A DNA stretch of 64,000 bases, taken from the NCBI GenBank assembly GCA_022225965.2, contig JAKJXP020000025.1:372001-436000 (forward strand). Direction: 5' to 3'. Made by a program: the position numbers and the translations under genes. This stretch comes from Diatrype stigma. Its lineage: Eukaryota > Ascomycota > Sordariomycetes > Xylariales > Diatrypaceae. Positions within the stretch are counted from its first letter, which is position 1; each line of letters starts with the position of its first letter. A model generated the notes under the pieces. It was not told the origin of the DNA. It saw only the letters and a program-made list of their open reading frames with translations, and ran no database searches. Positions 23,951 through 34,941 of the stretch are shown one piece after another.

Positions 23951-25342
23951 ATGTCGCCCTATATAGTCCGCCAGTTACCGGTGTCGTCGCAGCCCGGAGG
24001 GCAAAACTCCACCATGTCGTCAACTAACAGCACAGGTACGGATGGTGCTTTACCAACCACCACCTCAGACACAGCTGCTGCTACTCCAACGCCCGCTACC
24101 TCAGCTACTGATGCCACTACCTCTACAGCTGAATCGCCCACTGAGGTCATATCCTCTTCCATTCCTCCCACATCTTTGCCTCCTACCTCTACATCTGAAA
24201 CAACCACAGCCGAGCCCACAACATCAACATCAACAGATCCTCCGAGTACTACTTCGTCCGAGGAAACTCCCACCGCTCCTACCACTTCCTCCGCTCCTGA
24301 TACGTCGACGTCGTCGACACTGCCCCCAACTACGACCAGTACTACCTCGACTAGTGCAGAGCCGCCGACGACCACAACATCGTCAACTACAAGTGACCCT
24401 ACTCCTACTACCACCTCATCAGTGCCACCCACTGAAACCACTGTTACCACCGCGGTAACACCGACAGATGGTGGTACTATAACTACTATCACATCTATCT
24501 CAACATTCGTGCCCACTAACACGGGTACGGATGCCTCTAGCTCGACGACTTCTGCAGGCGGTGCCCTTCAGTCAACACCCGGGTCAGATAGCAGCAGCAG
24601 CGGTCTAGGTACAGGATCGACTATTGCTGTAGCTGTTGTTGTGCCTATTGCAGGTGTCGCACTACTGGTCGTTGGGGCTATCTTTTGGTGGAGAAAACGG
24701 AAGCAACGTAAAGATGCCGAAGAAGAGAGACGGAAGGAGGTTGAGGATTACAACTACAACCCCAATGCCGATCCTACCTTGCCAGACATGGGCGGTGCTG
24801 GTGCTGGTGCTGCTGCGGGCGCGTATGAGATGAAAGAGGACGGATCTTCGGGCTACCGAGGTTGGGGATCGACTACAGCTGGCGGCTCTACGGGTAGAAA
24901 GGGATCAACGACCATGTCGGGCGGTGTAGCAGGTGTGGCTTATTCCGATGGAACCTCGCCGACTCATCACCACTCGGACTCTAGATCGGGAGAGCCCCTC
25001 GTTGGCGACGGGACTCGAACCCCCGAAGGCGAGATTCTTGGTGCGATGGGTCCTGCTACGGCTGAAAACCGAGGCAATGTTCACCGTGGACCTTCGAATG
25101 CGTCTTCCTCGTATAGTGCTGCTGGTCGATCCGATGGCTCTGGAGAAAACGGTGTAGGGGTTGCGTACGGGGGTCCTGCATACTACGATCAGTACGGAAA
25201 TAACCCGTATAGCGATTCGGGACCAGGCCAACCCCAGGGAGGCCAACCCGTTATTCGGGATAACCCCGCGCGGCGGAACACTCGGATTGAAAGTCCTGCG
25301 CATTTCCCTCAGCAAAGCGCCGGTATTTCGCAGAATTTCTAG
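23951..25342 (+). CDS. Ser/Thr-rich single-pass cell-surface protein (Mid2/WSC-like architecture)
   Basis: 463 residues from the ATG at 23951. About residues 17-215 are almost entirely Ser/Thr/Pro with scattered Glu and Asp, expected to be heavily O-mannosylated. One membrane helix follows (about 222-245, STIAVAVVVPIAGVALLVVGAIFWW) with a basic stop-transfer RKRKQRK. The cytoplasmic tail is Gly/Tyr/Asn-rich (YNYNPNADPTLPDMGG; YYDQYGNNPYSDSGPG). This architecture matches fungal wall-stress sensors such as Mid2, but no cysteine-rich WSC domain is present. The modelled start gives no signal peptide; a hydrophobic frame directly upstream could supply one by splicing, so the N-terminus is uncertain. 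Confidence 0.75.
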   Translation: MSPYIVRQLPVSSQPGGQNSTMSSTNSTGTDGALPTTTSDTAAATPTPATSATDATTSTAESPTEVISSSIPPTSLPPTSTSETTTAEPTTSTSTDPPSTTSSEETPTAPTTSSAPDTSTSSTLPPTTTSTTSTSAEPPTTTTSSTTSDPTPTTTSSVPPTETTVTTAVTPTDGGTITTITSISTFVPTNTGTDASSSTTSAGGALQSTPGSDSSSSGLGTGSTIAVAVVVPIAGVALLVVGAIFWWRKRKQRKDAEEERRKEVEDYNYNPNADPTLPDMGGAGAGAAAGAYEMKEDGSSGYRGWGSTTAGGSTGRKGSTTMSGGVAGVAYSDGTSPTHHHSDSRSGEPLVGDGTRTPEGEILGAMGPATAENRGNVHRGPSNASSSYSAAGRSDGSGENGVGVAYGGPAYYDQYGNNPYSDSGPGQPQGGQPVIRDNPARRNTRIESPAHFPQQSAGISQNF

Positions 25343-26638
25343 GCGCTCCCCCACCGGCATTTGCCAGGGCGCCTAAAAGCAACATCTTGATTTCCGCCAC
25401 ATTACCGAGTGATACCCAATTCGGGACGCGAATCTGAGTCCCTAGGGGCCGAATTATCGTGCCCCGTAAGCGTTACGCAATCCTTTCTTGTTTGTCCTTT
25501 TTAGGGTTACTGGCGTTTGATGGTCAGCGCATTATATCGATATTCCTTCACATATAATACTTTTGCTACCTACGCCATTTGCATCACATCTTCCTAGCTT
25601 CGACGGTTATATCAGGAGGAACGGAAAATATCTCGACTTGCGTATATACTCCGCCCTGGAGAGGGAACACAAAAGCACATACATGGGATCTTCTGTTATC
25701 TTGGGACATATAACTCTTTTTTGCCTAAGCTAATAATGACAATCGGACGTATCGTACGGATTTTCATGCCGCCCATATGCATAACCCACGCGCCAAGTGG
25801 CTGAACGACTCAATCAACACTTGCGTGGCCTGCGACCAGGCTAGCCATATACTGTGAAATCTATCATGCTATTGTGGAAATGATGGTATATCCTTACAAC
25901 CGGCGAATGAGCCATGTACGATCCGCTACATGTAGGACGATGCATTTTCCAAGTTCCGTTCTTTTCTTGTTTTGGATGGTGGTGACGAGGCGGCCAATGC
26001 TGTACAACCGGCTTAAGGACTTCGAGATAGGGGTGGGACAGGGGGTCAGGAATAGGGGGATGGATGGAGGGAGGGAGAACTTGAATTGGAGGGAAGTATA
26101 AGGAATGGGTCTTAACGAAAGCAGCCTACCTCCATCTTTGCCGAACTATACTATACTATACGTACATATTCCATATATCTAGGCAGACTTTTAATGACTT
26201 TAGATTTCAGTCCCTCCCTTAGATTTTCGTAGATTGTTTCCCTTTTGTGCCTCGTTAAATCATACTTCCTTGGCTCGGGTGCATCCAACCGCGTAGTATT
26301 CTCCCGCTTTGCTGGAAAATATAGTTACCGGTTATGCAAGCCACACTGATGCTACTTTAGCAAAGTTGTAACATTCGGGAGATGGGCTGACGTAGTGTCC
26401 GCATGTATATAACGAAAGCGACAACTGATACTTTGACGGCGCTGGTCCAATAAGTTCTCCTGGGATTGCTATCATCAAAGGGGGTTCGAAGAACTCATTA
26501 TGATAGGTATATAAGCTCGGCATCCACTTCGGTGCGATAGTTAAGGCATAATTAACGGCTACCCGTTATTCACGGCCAGTAGTTACAGAAACAAGACCGC
26601 TATTATACTTCTCTCTAGTCAGTAAGCACATCGTCACA
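25343..26638. other. convergent intergenic region
   Basis: Between the 3' ends of a + gene and a - gene. It presumably holds 3' UTRs; no frame or repeat worth naming. Confidence 0.45.
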
Positions 26639-29274
26639 TCACGCCAAAGTGAAGCTGTCGCTCGTGCCCTCGAAGGCCGTGATCCCACCCCCCACCAGCG
26701 CCTTCGCGTCGCCGTTGTACTTGAATCTGTAGGTGCCCGGCTCGGCGGCGTCGGCCCCGGTCTCCCAGCTGATGGTGACCTCGCTGTAGCCGGCCAGGGT
26801 GTCCGTCCGCGTCCACGTGTAGACCAGGAACCAATCCGAGTCATCGCGCACCCGCACCCACTCCTCGTCCTCCCCTTGCCCTTGCTTCTTCTCGACGGCG
26901 GCGAACGTGCCCTCGAGCCGGAGGTTGTTGCGCGGGTTCGCCCCGACGAAGGTCGCGTTCACGACGGCGGCACCCGCAGCCGCAGCCGCAGCCGGCTGTC
27001 CCGTGCAGTCGCCGAACGCCAGGCCCGGCGGGGCGTTGTCCTGCACCACCTCGGCGATGAAGTCGAGGCTGCCGCCGCGGTTGTCCGGCGGGCTCGGCCC
27101 GGCCGGCGGCGCGTCGTCGGCCGCGCTCGCGTCGGCCGCCAGGTACCCGATGCTGCCGACGGTCAGGTTGATGTAGGCCGGCAGCTCCCACTGCCCGTAC
27201 AGGGTGCTGGCGCCCTCGTAGCGCTGGACGCCGTACTCCTCGGGCGTGGCGATGTAGTGCGCGTAGGTGTTGGCGGGGCCGCCGAGGACCACGGCGGGCT
27301 CGACGCCGGCGGCGACGATCGAGGAGGAGGAGGACGACGCCGCGGCGGCGGCCTTGACGGCGGCGCGCCACCGCCGCCCCGCCATCGTGGTCGCCTCGCC
27401 GGGGCTGACGATGATGACGAGCTGGCCGGCGCGCAGCAGCTGGACGTCGACGATGTTGGGCGACCAGTCGTAGGGCACGGTCTGCTCGCCCACGTCGAGG
27501 AGGACGGGCTTGGGCGCCTGGCACGCGATCTGCTCCGGGGTCGGGACGCGCAGCAGGCTCTTGACGACGGCCCAGACGGGGCTGGCGTCCGGCTCGCCCG
27601 AGTCGCCCTGCGTGAAGTCGAAGGCGCCGGGCCCGTCCGTCGTCCCGGCCGCGAAGGAGTACCCCAGCGCCGCCGGGCAGGTCTGCACCTCGGTGCCGTT
27701 GGGCAGCTGGAAGCGCCAGAAGGACATGTCGTGGTAGAAGTGGAACGACTTGACGGTCGGGCCGACGACGGGGGTGCCTGAGGAAGTAAAGGAGTCCTAC
27801 GTTGAGTGGGGAGGGGGGGATGTTAGCATTAATGAACTACCTAATAAGCAACTGTGGCTTTGCGGAGATGGTCCATCCGTACGTACGTAGACAGATCTGG
27901 CCCCCTCGTATTGTAGCTTGCCGTTCTCGTAGCAGCTTGTGATCCCGAGGTCGAGCTTCTGGAAATCCGATCCCCGTCCGTGGCAAGACTGCGACTTGCC
28001 ATCAGCGCAGGTGCTGTTTTCCAGGCTGCACATATCGCCCGATCCGTCATCACACCTTGGATCCCGGTCAGTACTCCTGGACGGGATATTATAAGATCTT
28101 CAACATTCTCCTTACCAAGCGCCGAGTACGTTGGGGGTAGTGTCTCCCACATTTGCCTGAGAGAACCCCGCGACGAAGCCGTCGGCTGCCGAGTCTTCGC
28201 CTTCCATCTCTTTTTCGAACATGAGAGCTGCCACGCCTTTGTTGTCGCCGGCAACATGCGTGCTGTTCTGGTAGATGGACGTCCCGTGGACAGGAAACCA
28301 GCTTAATATGCCGATGTTCTTCTCGTCGGACGCGCGTTGGAACTTGAGGACCGTCATCTCCTTGTCGACCTCATCCGTATACTGCGCCCTCTCTGACTCG
28401 GGATTGGCGAGATAGGCATACAGGCTACGGCTCAAGTTGGCGTCGGTGATATTCACCGTTCCTACATACGATATTAGATCGGCCCGGCCTGGCCGTATGG
28501 CAATCAGCATCTCTATCTACCGGGGAACTATACCGAAATCAAGATACCCCTAGGAGTAATCATCAGCCGGATCCTGCCCGTATGTGTGAGAAATGGAGAT
28601 ATATATCGCAGGCTTACCTCCTCCAACGACTCATGAGCTCTCTTCACCGATAGGACAGCGCCATCGACTATGGCCTGGTAGCTTTGCTTGTCGAATCCAA
28701 AGCTCGTGATTTGAGGAAGCAGGTAGTTGAACCACGCCCCCGGTCCCGCGTGACTATGCGTCCCGGTAACAGCCACATTGCTCTGGCCGTACACGGCATA
28801 TTCAGAACCTAGTGCTGCCAAGCCATCGAGGATGCCATACCGCACGGCGGTGTCGCCGCCTTGCGTATCTAACACCAGGTATACGAAGCGGTCGGCGGGG
28901 TTGCTGACGTCCCCGACGATGAACGCCCTCGAGTGTATCCTCTGTCGAAGCCCGGTCCCGGTCTGAGACAGGTCGGCATACCCGGCGAAGTTTATCTCCA
29001 CGACCGGGCCCGTGATGTCTGCCTTCCCAACCCCGATGAGGTATTTGTCGCCTGTTGGCGTTCGGCGACTCTTTGCTTTCCAGGAAGGCTTTCCGTTCCC
29101 ATGCACGGCGTGACCCGAGCTGGACACGCCCCTCCACCCCGATACGCCGAAGCTAGGTGCGAGGAGTATGCCAAAGACTAGGAACGATAGAAGCACTGAT
29201 GTAAAGAGAAAGATCGACCGCCGTTGCGCCCGAGGCTGCCTCTGGGGAGAAGACGGTTGGATCATGATGGACAC
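26639..29274 (-). CDS. neutral/alkaline ceramidase (N-acylsphingosine amidohydrolase)
   Basis: Five exons (minus): 29274-28618, 28549-28534 (16 nt), 28461-28116, 28055-27887 and 27796-26639, giving 781 residues. An N-terminal hydrophobic segment (about 21-44) is a signal peptide or anchor, so it acts in the secretory pathway or outside. Family marks: GVGKADITGPVVEINFAGYAD, GTHSHAGPGAW (zinc His), FPVHGTS...THVAGDNKG (zinc His), SPGEATTMAGRR (zinc Glu), YAHYIATPEEY (zinc Tyr), and a C-terminal Ig-like domain. It hydrolyses ceramide to sphingosine and a fatty acid. Odd: the catalytic hexapeptide GDVSPN reads GDTTPN here, so the nucleophile Ser is Thr333. The last exon is far GC-richer than the earlier ones. 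Confidence 0.9.
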
Positions 29275-30561
29275 TTGGCTATCGACTACCTATTCACATT
29301 TGCCTTACGATCATGCGGAGTGTAAAAGTCAAAGCTTGACATCAACCTGAGGGTATTATGTATCTCCTGATTAGACCGCACCGATCCTGGGCTGCCTTTT
29401 GTGCCTCCTCCCGAATCTAGACACAGACACAGTCATGGGGAATAGGCAAGGCATATACCGGGCCCTAACCGCGTCCCCCCCTCTGATATGGCATGACCCC
29501 ATGACAGCAGTACTGACACCTACTGAAAGCTTGTTTTTACGCAAACTATATCGTTCACCTTGGACAAGCTGCCAGCCGAAGCAGCATATCTTGGTTTGGC
29601 CTTAGCTCAGGCCGTTATAGGACTATTTGGGGCCAATAGAAAGGGGGCTAGCAGACGACTATAGGACGCTTCTGCAGGGTGGGAGCGAGGGGTGCCATTC
29701 GGATGGAGCAATGCGACGTTATAGAGAACAACATCCTGGATACATAGCGTCATGTGCTTGCTCCCGCCCAGAGGGGGTGATGATAACGACCTCGGAGTTG
29801 CAGTAATACCGGGAGTAAACTGCATAGATGGTTACCTAGACTACAACTTACAAGGTCGTTGGAGATGTTATTATCACGTTAACGTTACTGCCGCTTGTAG
29901 CGATATCAGCTCGTGTCCAACTTTATTGTTTTGTTGTCGGAATGTGAGCGCTCTTCTGGTGGTAGTGCTTCTTACCAATAAAAGCTTGGAAGTGGAAATT
30001 GAGCTGTCCAGCTTAAGTCTAGAGCGGCTGTTGCCCATTGGTGATTGGTGACCTTCCGAGGTCGAAATAAACACTGTCGATCTTACTTATAACCCAAGTT
30101 AGCAGGTACTACTACGTACTACGGTAACTGTAGTAAAACAAAACATCAAATCAAGATGGACAAATCAAGATGGACGAGTCCTCCCTCAGCTGCCCCATCA
30201 GGCTATAGACGTGCTGCAGGCATGACGTCATATAGCCCTCGTGCTATGCCCAATACCACCACCAGGCCACCATCCAACCCCGGGACATAGTTATGTAGGT
30301 TTATAGTAAGCGGGGGCCTATAGAGATCCACATGGCTCCCTTCGTCTACGGTAGTGAAAGGTGGCTACGGCCAGACAATACATACCTTTTGGTATTTGGT
30401 ATTTTATGTAGTAAGTCGTCTGCTTCTTCCCCTACAGCTTATACAGTTTATATAGACACTTTCAGGTACATATACTAGGTCTAGATGGCATGTCTACGGG
30501 TTCGGTCCTCTGTTTCGGGCCATCAGCAAAGGTGATTAAAAGAAGAAGAAGAAAAAACTAG
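29275..30561. other. intergenic region between ceramidase and GH3 genes
   Basis: Promoter side of the ceramidase and 3' side of the GH3 gene. No supported frame. A duplicated CAAATCAAGATGGAC-like pair near 30145-30175 is the only structure noticed. Confidence 0.45.
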
Positions 30562-33304
30562 CTAAGCAACGACGGTAAACGTGGCGTTGACCCTGAAGTC
30601 CGCGCTCGAGCTGCCGACCAGGATCGTGAAGTCGCCCGGCTCCACGACGTACTCGAGGCCGAGGTCCCAGAGCCCCAGCGCCGCGACGTCGAGCTCGAGG
30701 CGCACCGTCTCGGTCGCGCCCGCCGCCACGCCCACCTTGGCGAAGCCCTTGAGCTGCACGTTCGGCACCACCACGCTGCTGATCTCGTCCCGCACGTACA
30801 GCTGCACCACCTCGGCACCATCGCGCCCCGACTCGTTCGCCACGTCCACGCTGACCGTGATCGTGTCGGCCGCCGTCGCGCTCGTCTGCGACAGGACCAG
30901 GTTCGAGTACGCGAACGTGCTGTAGGACTTGCCGTATCCGAACTGCAAAGGGGGAGGGAGCGTGGTTGGTTCGTTAGCTTGGATCTATCACCACGACGAC
31001 GCTGTGTTGTAGCCAACGAGCTACTTAGTAGATATAAGAGGGGGGGAGGGAGCAATTTACCTCGTAGAGCGGCAGGGGGCTGGCGAGCACGTAGTTGTGC
31101 CCGAACACCATCGTGCCGTTCTCGTAGACCCGGCCGGGCTCGGGGTACGCCCGCGCCGAGTTCAAGTGGTCGTAGTAGATGGGGGTGGTGCCGACGTCGT
31201 AGGGGAAGCCGACCGGCAGCTTCCCGGACGGGTTGGCGTCGCCGAAGAGCACGTCGGCGAGCGCGCGGCCGCCCTGCTCGGACGGGTAGAACTGCTGCAC
31301 CAGCGCCGACGCCGCGCCCGAGATCCACGCCTCGGTCACGGGCTTGCCCGAGCTGAACACCACGACCGTCGGCGTCCCCGTGTCGATGACGGCCCGCACC
31401 AGGTGCGGCATCGCCCCGACCAGGTTCAGGCTGTGCACGTCCACGTGCTCGCCCGTCGTCGCGTTGAGGCCCGCCCACAGCTCGTCCTGGTCGCGGGACC
31501 ACGTCCCCACCACCACCACGGCGACGTCCGCCCCTTCGGCCGCCGACACGGCCTCGGGAAACCCCGACTGGTCGCTTGACCAGCGCTCGCAGCCCTGCGC
31601 GTAGGTGACTGTTCCCGTGCTGACGGCCTGTATGCCGTCTAGTGGCGTCACGCCCCTATATTGCGCCTGGTACGGCACGTAATCGCCATACTGCGGCTGG
31701 TGTTAGTTTCGAAGCACCCTCTACTTACGGCTCAGCGGCCATCTGGGGACTTACGTTCATGTAGCCGTGGGCCATGGGTCCGATGACGGCAATGCTCGCG
31801 TCCTTCTTGAGGGGCAGAACGTCCCCGTGGTTCTCGAGGAGGACAATGGATTCTGTGTCTAGCTGCCTCGCAAGCTCGACGAGCTCGGGCGTGTGGATAT
31901 AATCCGCCTGCTCTGCCTCTGGGACACCTGGGAAAGGGTCCTCGAAGAGTCCCGCCACGAACTTGGCTCGCAACTGCCGGGACACGGCCTGGTCGACGAT
32001 CACTATGTCCAGCTCGCCGGCCTCCACCATCTCGGGGATTTTCTCGAAGTTGAACGAGCCCCCGCCCATCTCGACGTCGTTACCAGCCGGGAGAGCCTTT
32101 GCATGAGGCGTTAGTACCTGTCATCTCGATGCTACAGAATGAGCTTACATAGTTGACCACTGCCTTCGAATCTATGGGGTCTGCTTGGCACATCTTGAAA
32201 TTCTCGCAGAGACGGTCCGTAGCGCCTGCATCACTCATGACCTTTAGCGGACAGCCTCGTCAGTCTGTCTACTGCTTCTTCACTCGTCCTTCTTGCCGAA
32301 CTTACGAAGTATTGGTAGCCCCATTCGTCCCGCAGAATATCAGTGAGTGCGTGCTTGTCGGCTACTGCGGGAATTCCATCGTAACTGTGATATGCGGACA
32401 TGATCGAGAGAGCACCGGCATCTATGATCGCTCGCTTGAAAGGAGGTAGATAGGTCGTGCGGAACTCACGCGGGCCGCCATGAACGGGCGCTGTGTTGAT
32501 ACCTTGCTCTGGGCTTGCAAAACCCGCCTCCGTCCGTTGTTAGGTATTCGTGCTTTTCCTTGGCCGGGAATAGGGGGTCTTACAAAATGCTTCACCATCG
32601 CTGCAACCTTTCCAGATTGCACCCCCTTGACATATGCGTAGCCCATTTCGCCCGCTCTACCACTACTTTTAGAATCGATGTGCGATAAACAAAACATTGG
32701 TGGAGAGCTCTCACAAGTAAGGATCCTCTCCGTATGTCTCCTCCACGCGACCGAACCTCAGCTCGCGGGCTAGGTCGACGACGGGCGCAAATATGTTGTT
32801 CACACCGAGAGCTCGGGACTCCTGCGCAATGGCGCTGCCCATTTTCTCGACCAAGCCCGGGTTAAAGGACGAAGCGTGGGCGATGGGCGAGTTGAAGATC
32901 GTGCCATTGGGGATGAGAAACCCGTGTATGCCTTCACTCTGCACCCAAGCCGGGATGCCGAGCGTCGTGTTCTTGGTGAGGTAATCTTGGGCCACCTTGA
33001 CGTTGTCGCTGAGCATCGTCCACGGGATAGGGATCCCGACATAGAAAGATCCTGCGCGGTACGCCATGCTCCACTCCAGGCCGGTCTGGTTGAACGACCC
33101 GTCCGTATCATTGAGCCAGTTCCTGATGTCCCCCTGAACCAACTGCGCTGCTTTGTCTTCAATGGTCATCCGAGACAGTAGGTCAGCCACCCGGTCCTCT
33201 ACTGCAGCATTGGGATCTTTGTAAACCGGCGTCGTTTCATTTCCCGGCGCAGCCTGGACCAGCCCGCCCAGAGTGGAGGCTAGTAACGAGATGGAAGCGC
33301 GCAT
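30562..33304 (-). CDS. secreted GH3 glycoside hydrolase (beta-glucosidase-like)
   Basis: Seven exons (minus): 33304-32715, 32656-32584, 32527-32306, 32241-32149, 32096-31755, 31690-31061 and 30942-30562, giving 776 residues. Residues 1-18 (MRASISLLASTLGGLVQA) are a signal peptide. The GH3 N-terminal barrel is complete (DLLSRMTIEDKAAQLVQGD; FGRVEETYGEDPYLAGEMG; MVKHFAGFASPEQG; MSAYHSYDGIPA). The nucleophile is Asp299 in VMSDAGATD. The second GH3 domain (VVVVGTWSRDQDELW, probably with the acid/base Glu; SGKPVTEAWI; GKLPVGFPYDVG) and a fibronectin-III-like domain (EVVQLYVRDE...PNVQLKGFAKV) follow. Substrate is not certain: beta-glucosidase or beta-xylosidase activity is possible. It is divergent from the GH31 alpha-xylosidase gene. 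All introns have good donors and acceptors. Confidence 0.88.
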
Positions 33305-34941
33305 CTCTACTGACTGGCCACCTCGAGGTGTAAGCAGACTCTACTAGATACTGACCTAGGGTGTCGTGAGAAAGAACATCCTACCAAGTAACTAGCCAGA
33401 TATATGTTTCTTATCGAAACCTTCCATCGCGGCCTGGGTGAGCTTGGCTGACGGGAGCAGCGTGCCCGCTAACCGAACCCCTATTGCCTTGCTATTCTGT
33501 CATGGGATCATCGAAGTTTCTCCGGCTCGAAGTCCCGAGTTGGCGGTGCCCGTAGCCGGGACTAGGACGCGGAGATCTACCAGGATCCCCCGCTATTCCT
33601 GCCCCCTGCCGGTTATTTCACCCCAACCCTTGCGAGCTGTAACCTCGGGGCCAAGGCGGAGAATATGAGGTAAACTGATTCCCCAAGATACCATGCCACT
33701 ATATCTTATACGCATCTATGGTCATATGTGGGGAAAATGCGGCAGACTAGGTTCCCGAGTCACCATTTCCTGGCTCCCCATCAACGTAGCTACATAGTAA
33801 TAATCTATATGCTATCCAGTGGATTTGCACACGCGCTGCGGGTCGTAGAGTATCATATAGGCCAGGCCCAGATCGGGTTACGAACCTATGGTCCTATGTA
33901 CCTCCCATGTCAGATTAATGAATTACCAGGCCACGGTTATCATAAGTTCCCATGCTTGATATAAATTAAGTCTTCGGTTCCAAACTCGAGTAGAGTCCAG
34001 ATGTGCCACAGGAACTTGAATATGGAATTTAAATGCAATTCAATTCCATAGTCACTATACGGACAGGGAAAGAAATGTAGCTCACAATTATCTTGACCTT
34101 GCTCCTCTAATAGAATAATATATTACATCTGAATTATCGCGTGTGGCCTTTGAACTTCTAGTGTTCAGTGGGACGAGCTCCCTTCAGAGCTTATCCAACA
34201 TCTAACACCTAATCATGCTAGTTATAGTCCAGCTCTAGACATCGACGTGGTATGTTGGTGCTTCTAGTGAAATTATAGGGGGCGGGGGGCGAATGGGAGC
34301 ACATGGAGTAGATGGTGATGGGAAGAAGCATTGGGGTATCGCTTAGTGAAAGATGGGGATTTGGAGAAGCTGCAGGGAAGACGAGCATGCTGATCCGATT
34401 GGTGGGAAGTCAGTGAATGAGACTATAGCGTTGGTTCGACGGCAAGAGCTGTCCCGAAGAATCCCTCTGGGCTGTGCTACTGTCGTGAACCCCTGAGATA
34501 ACCCCATATGTAGGTAGGTATGTTGCACATGAATGTTGGTGCCAACATCCCCCAGAGACCTGCCTCATGCTCAGGATTGCAATTAGACTTGCTAGTACAA
34601 TACTGTCTTATCATTGGCTCGCATGGCAGACAATCCACCATGTAGAAGCGGCCCGAAGTCCCGGTTCCTCGTGTTAGTCAAACCAAGCCCTGGAGAAACA
34701 TGTAGGTGCTCACTTGGCACAGGCATGGAACATCGTCAGGACCTGTGATAATGTATGATGTGCGGGGCTGTGAGGGGAACCTTCTTCAGACTTCATATTC
34801 CGAACTCCACGAGCTAATTCCCTTGGTTCACTACCTGGACTATTGGCGCTTCGACAGACCTGCGTTTCTCAGCTACTAGTGGCTCTTCGAAATCCCGTTC
34901 ATCTGGCCAAAAATCTCTAGTTAGTCCAAGAATTGCATACG
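33305..34941. promoter_or_regulatory. 1.6-kb divergent intergenic region of the GH3/GH31 pair
   Basis: It separates the start codons of the GH3 (minus) and GH31 (plus) genes, so it contains both promoters and could allow joint induction. I saw no clear GGCTAA-type xylanase-regulator site by eye. No coding frame is supported. Confidence 0.45.

Noticed and set aside
24990..25030. tRNA-like T-arm on the minus strand (GGTTCGAGTCC with a 5-bp stem)
   Set aside because: No matching acceptor stem or A box upstream, and it lies inside the coding sequence of the Ser/Thr-rich surface protein.
26876..27781. 301-residue plus-strand frame opposite the ceramidase
   Set aside because: It is the mirror of the GC-rich ceramidase exon (Arg/Gly/Ala/Val-rich), a usual artefact in high-GC coding DNA.
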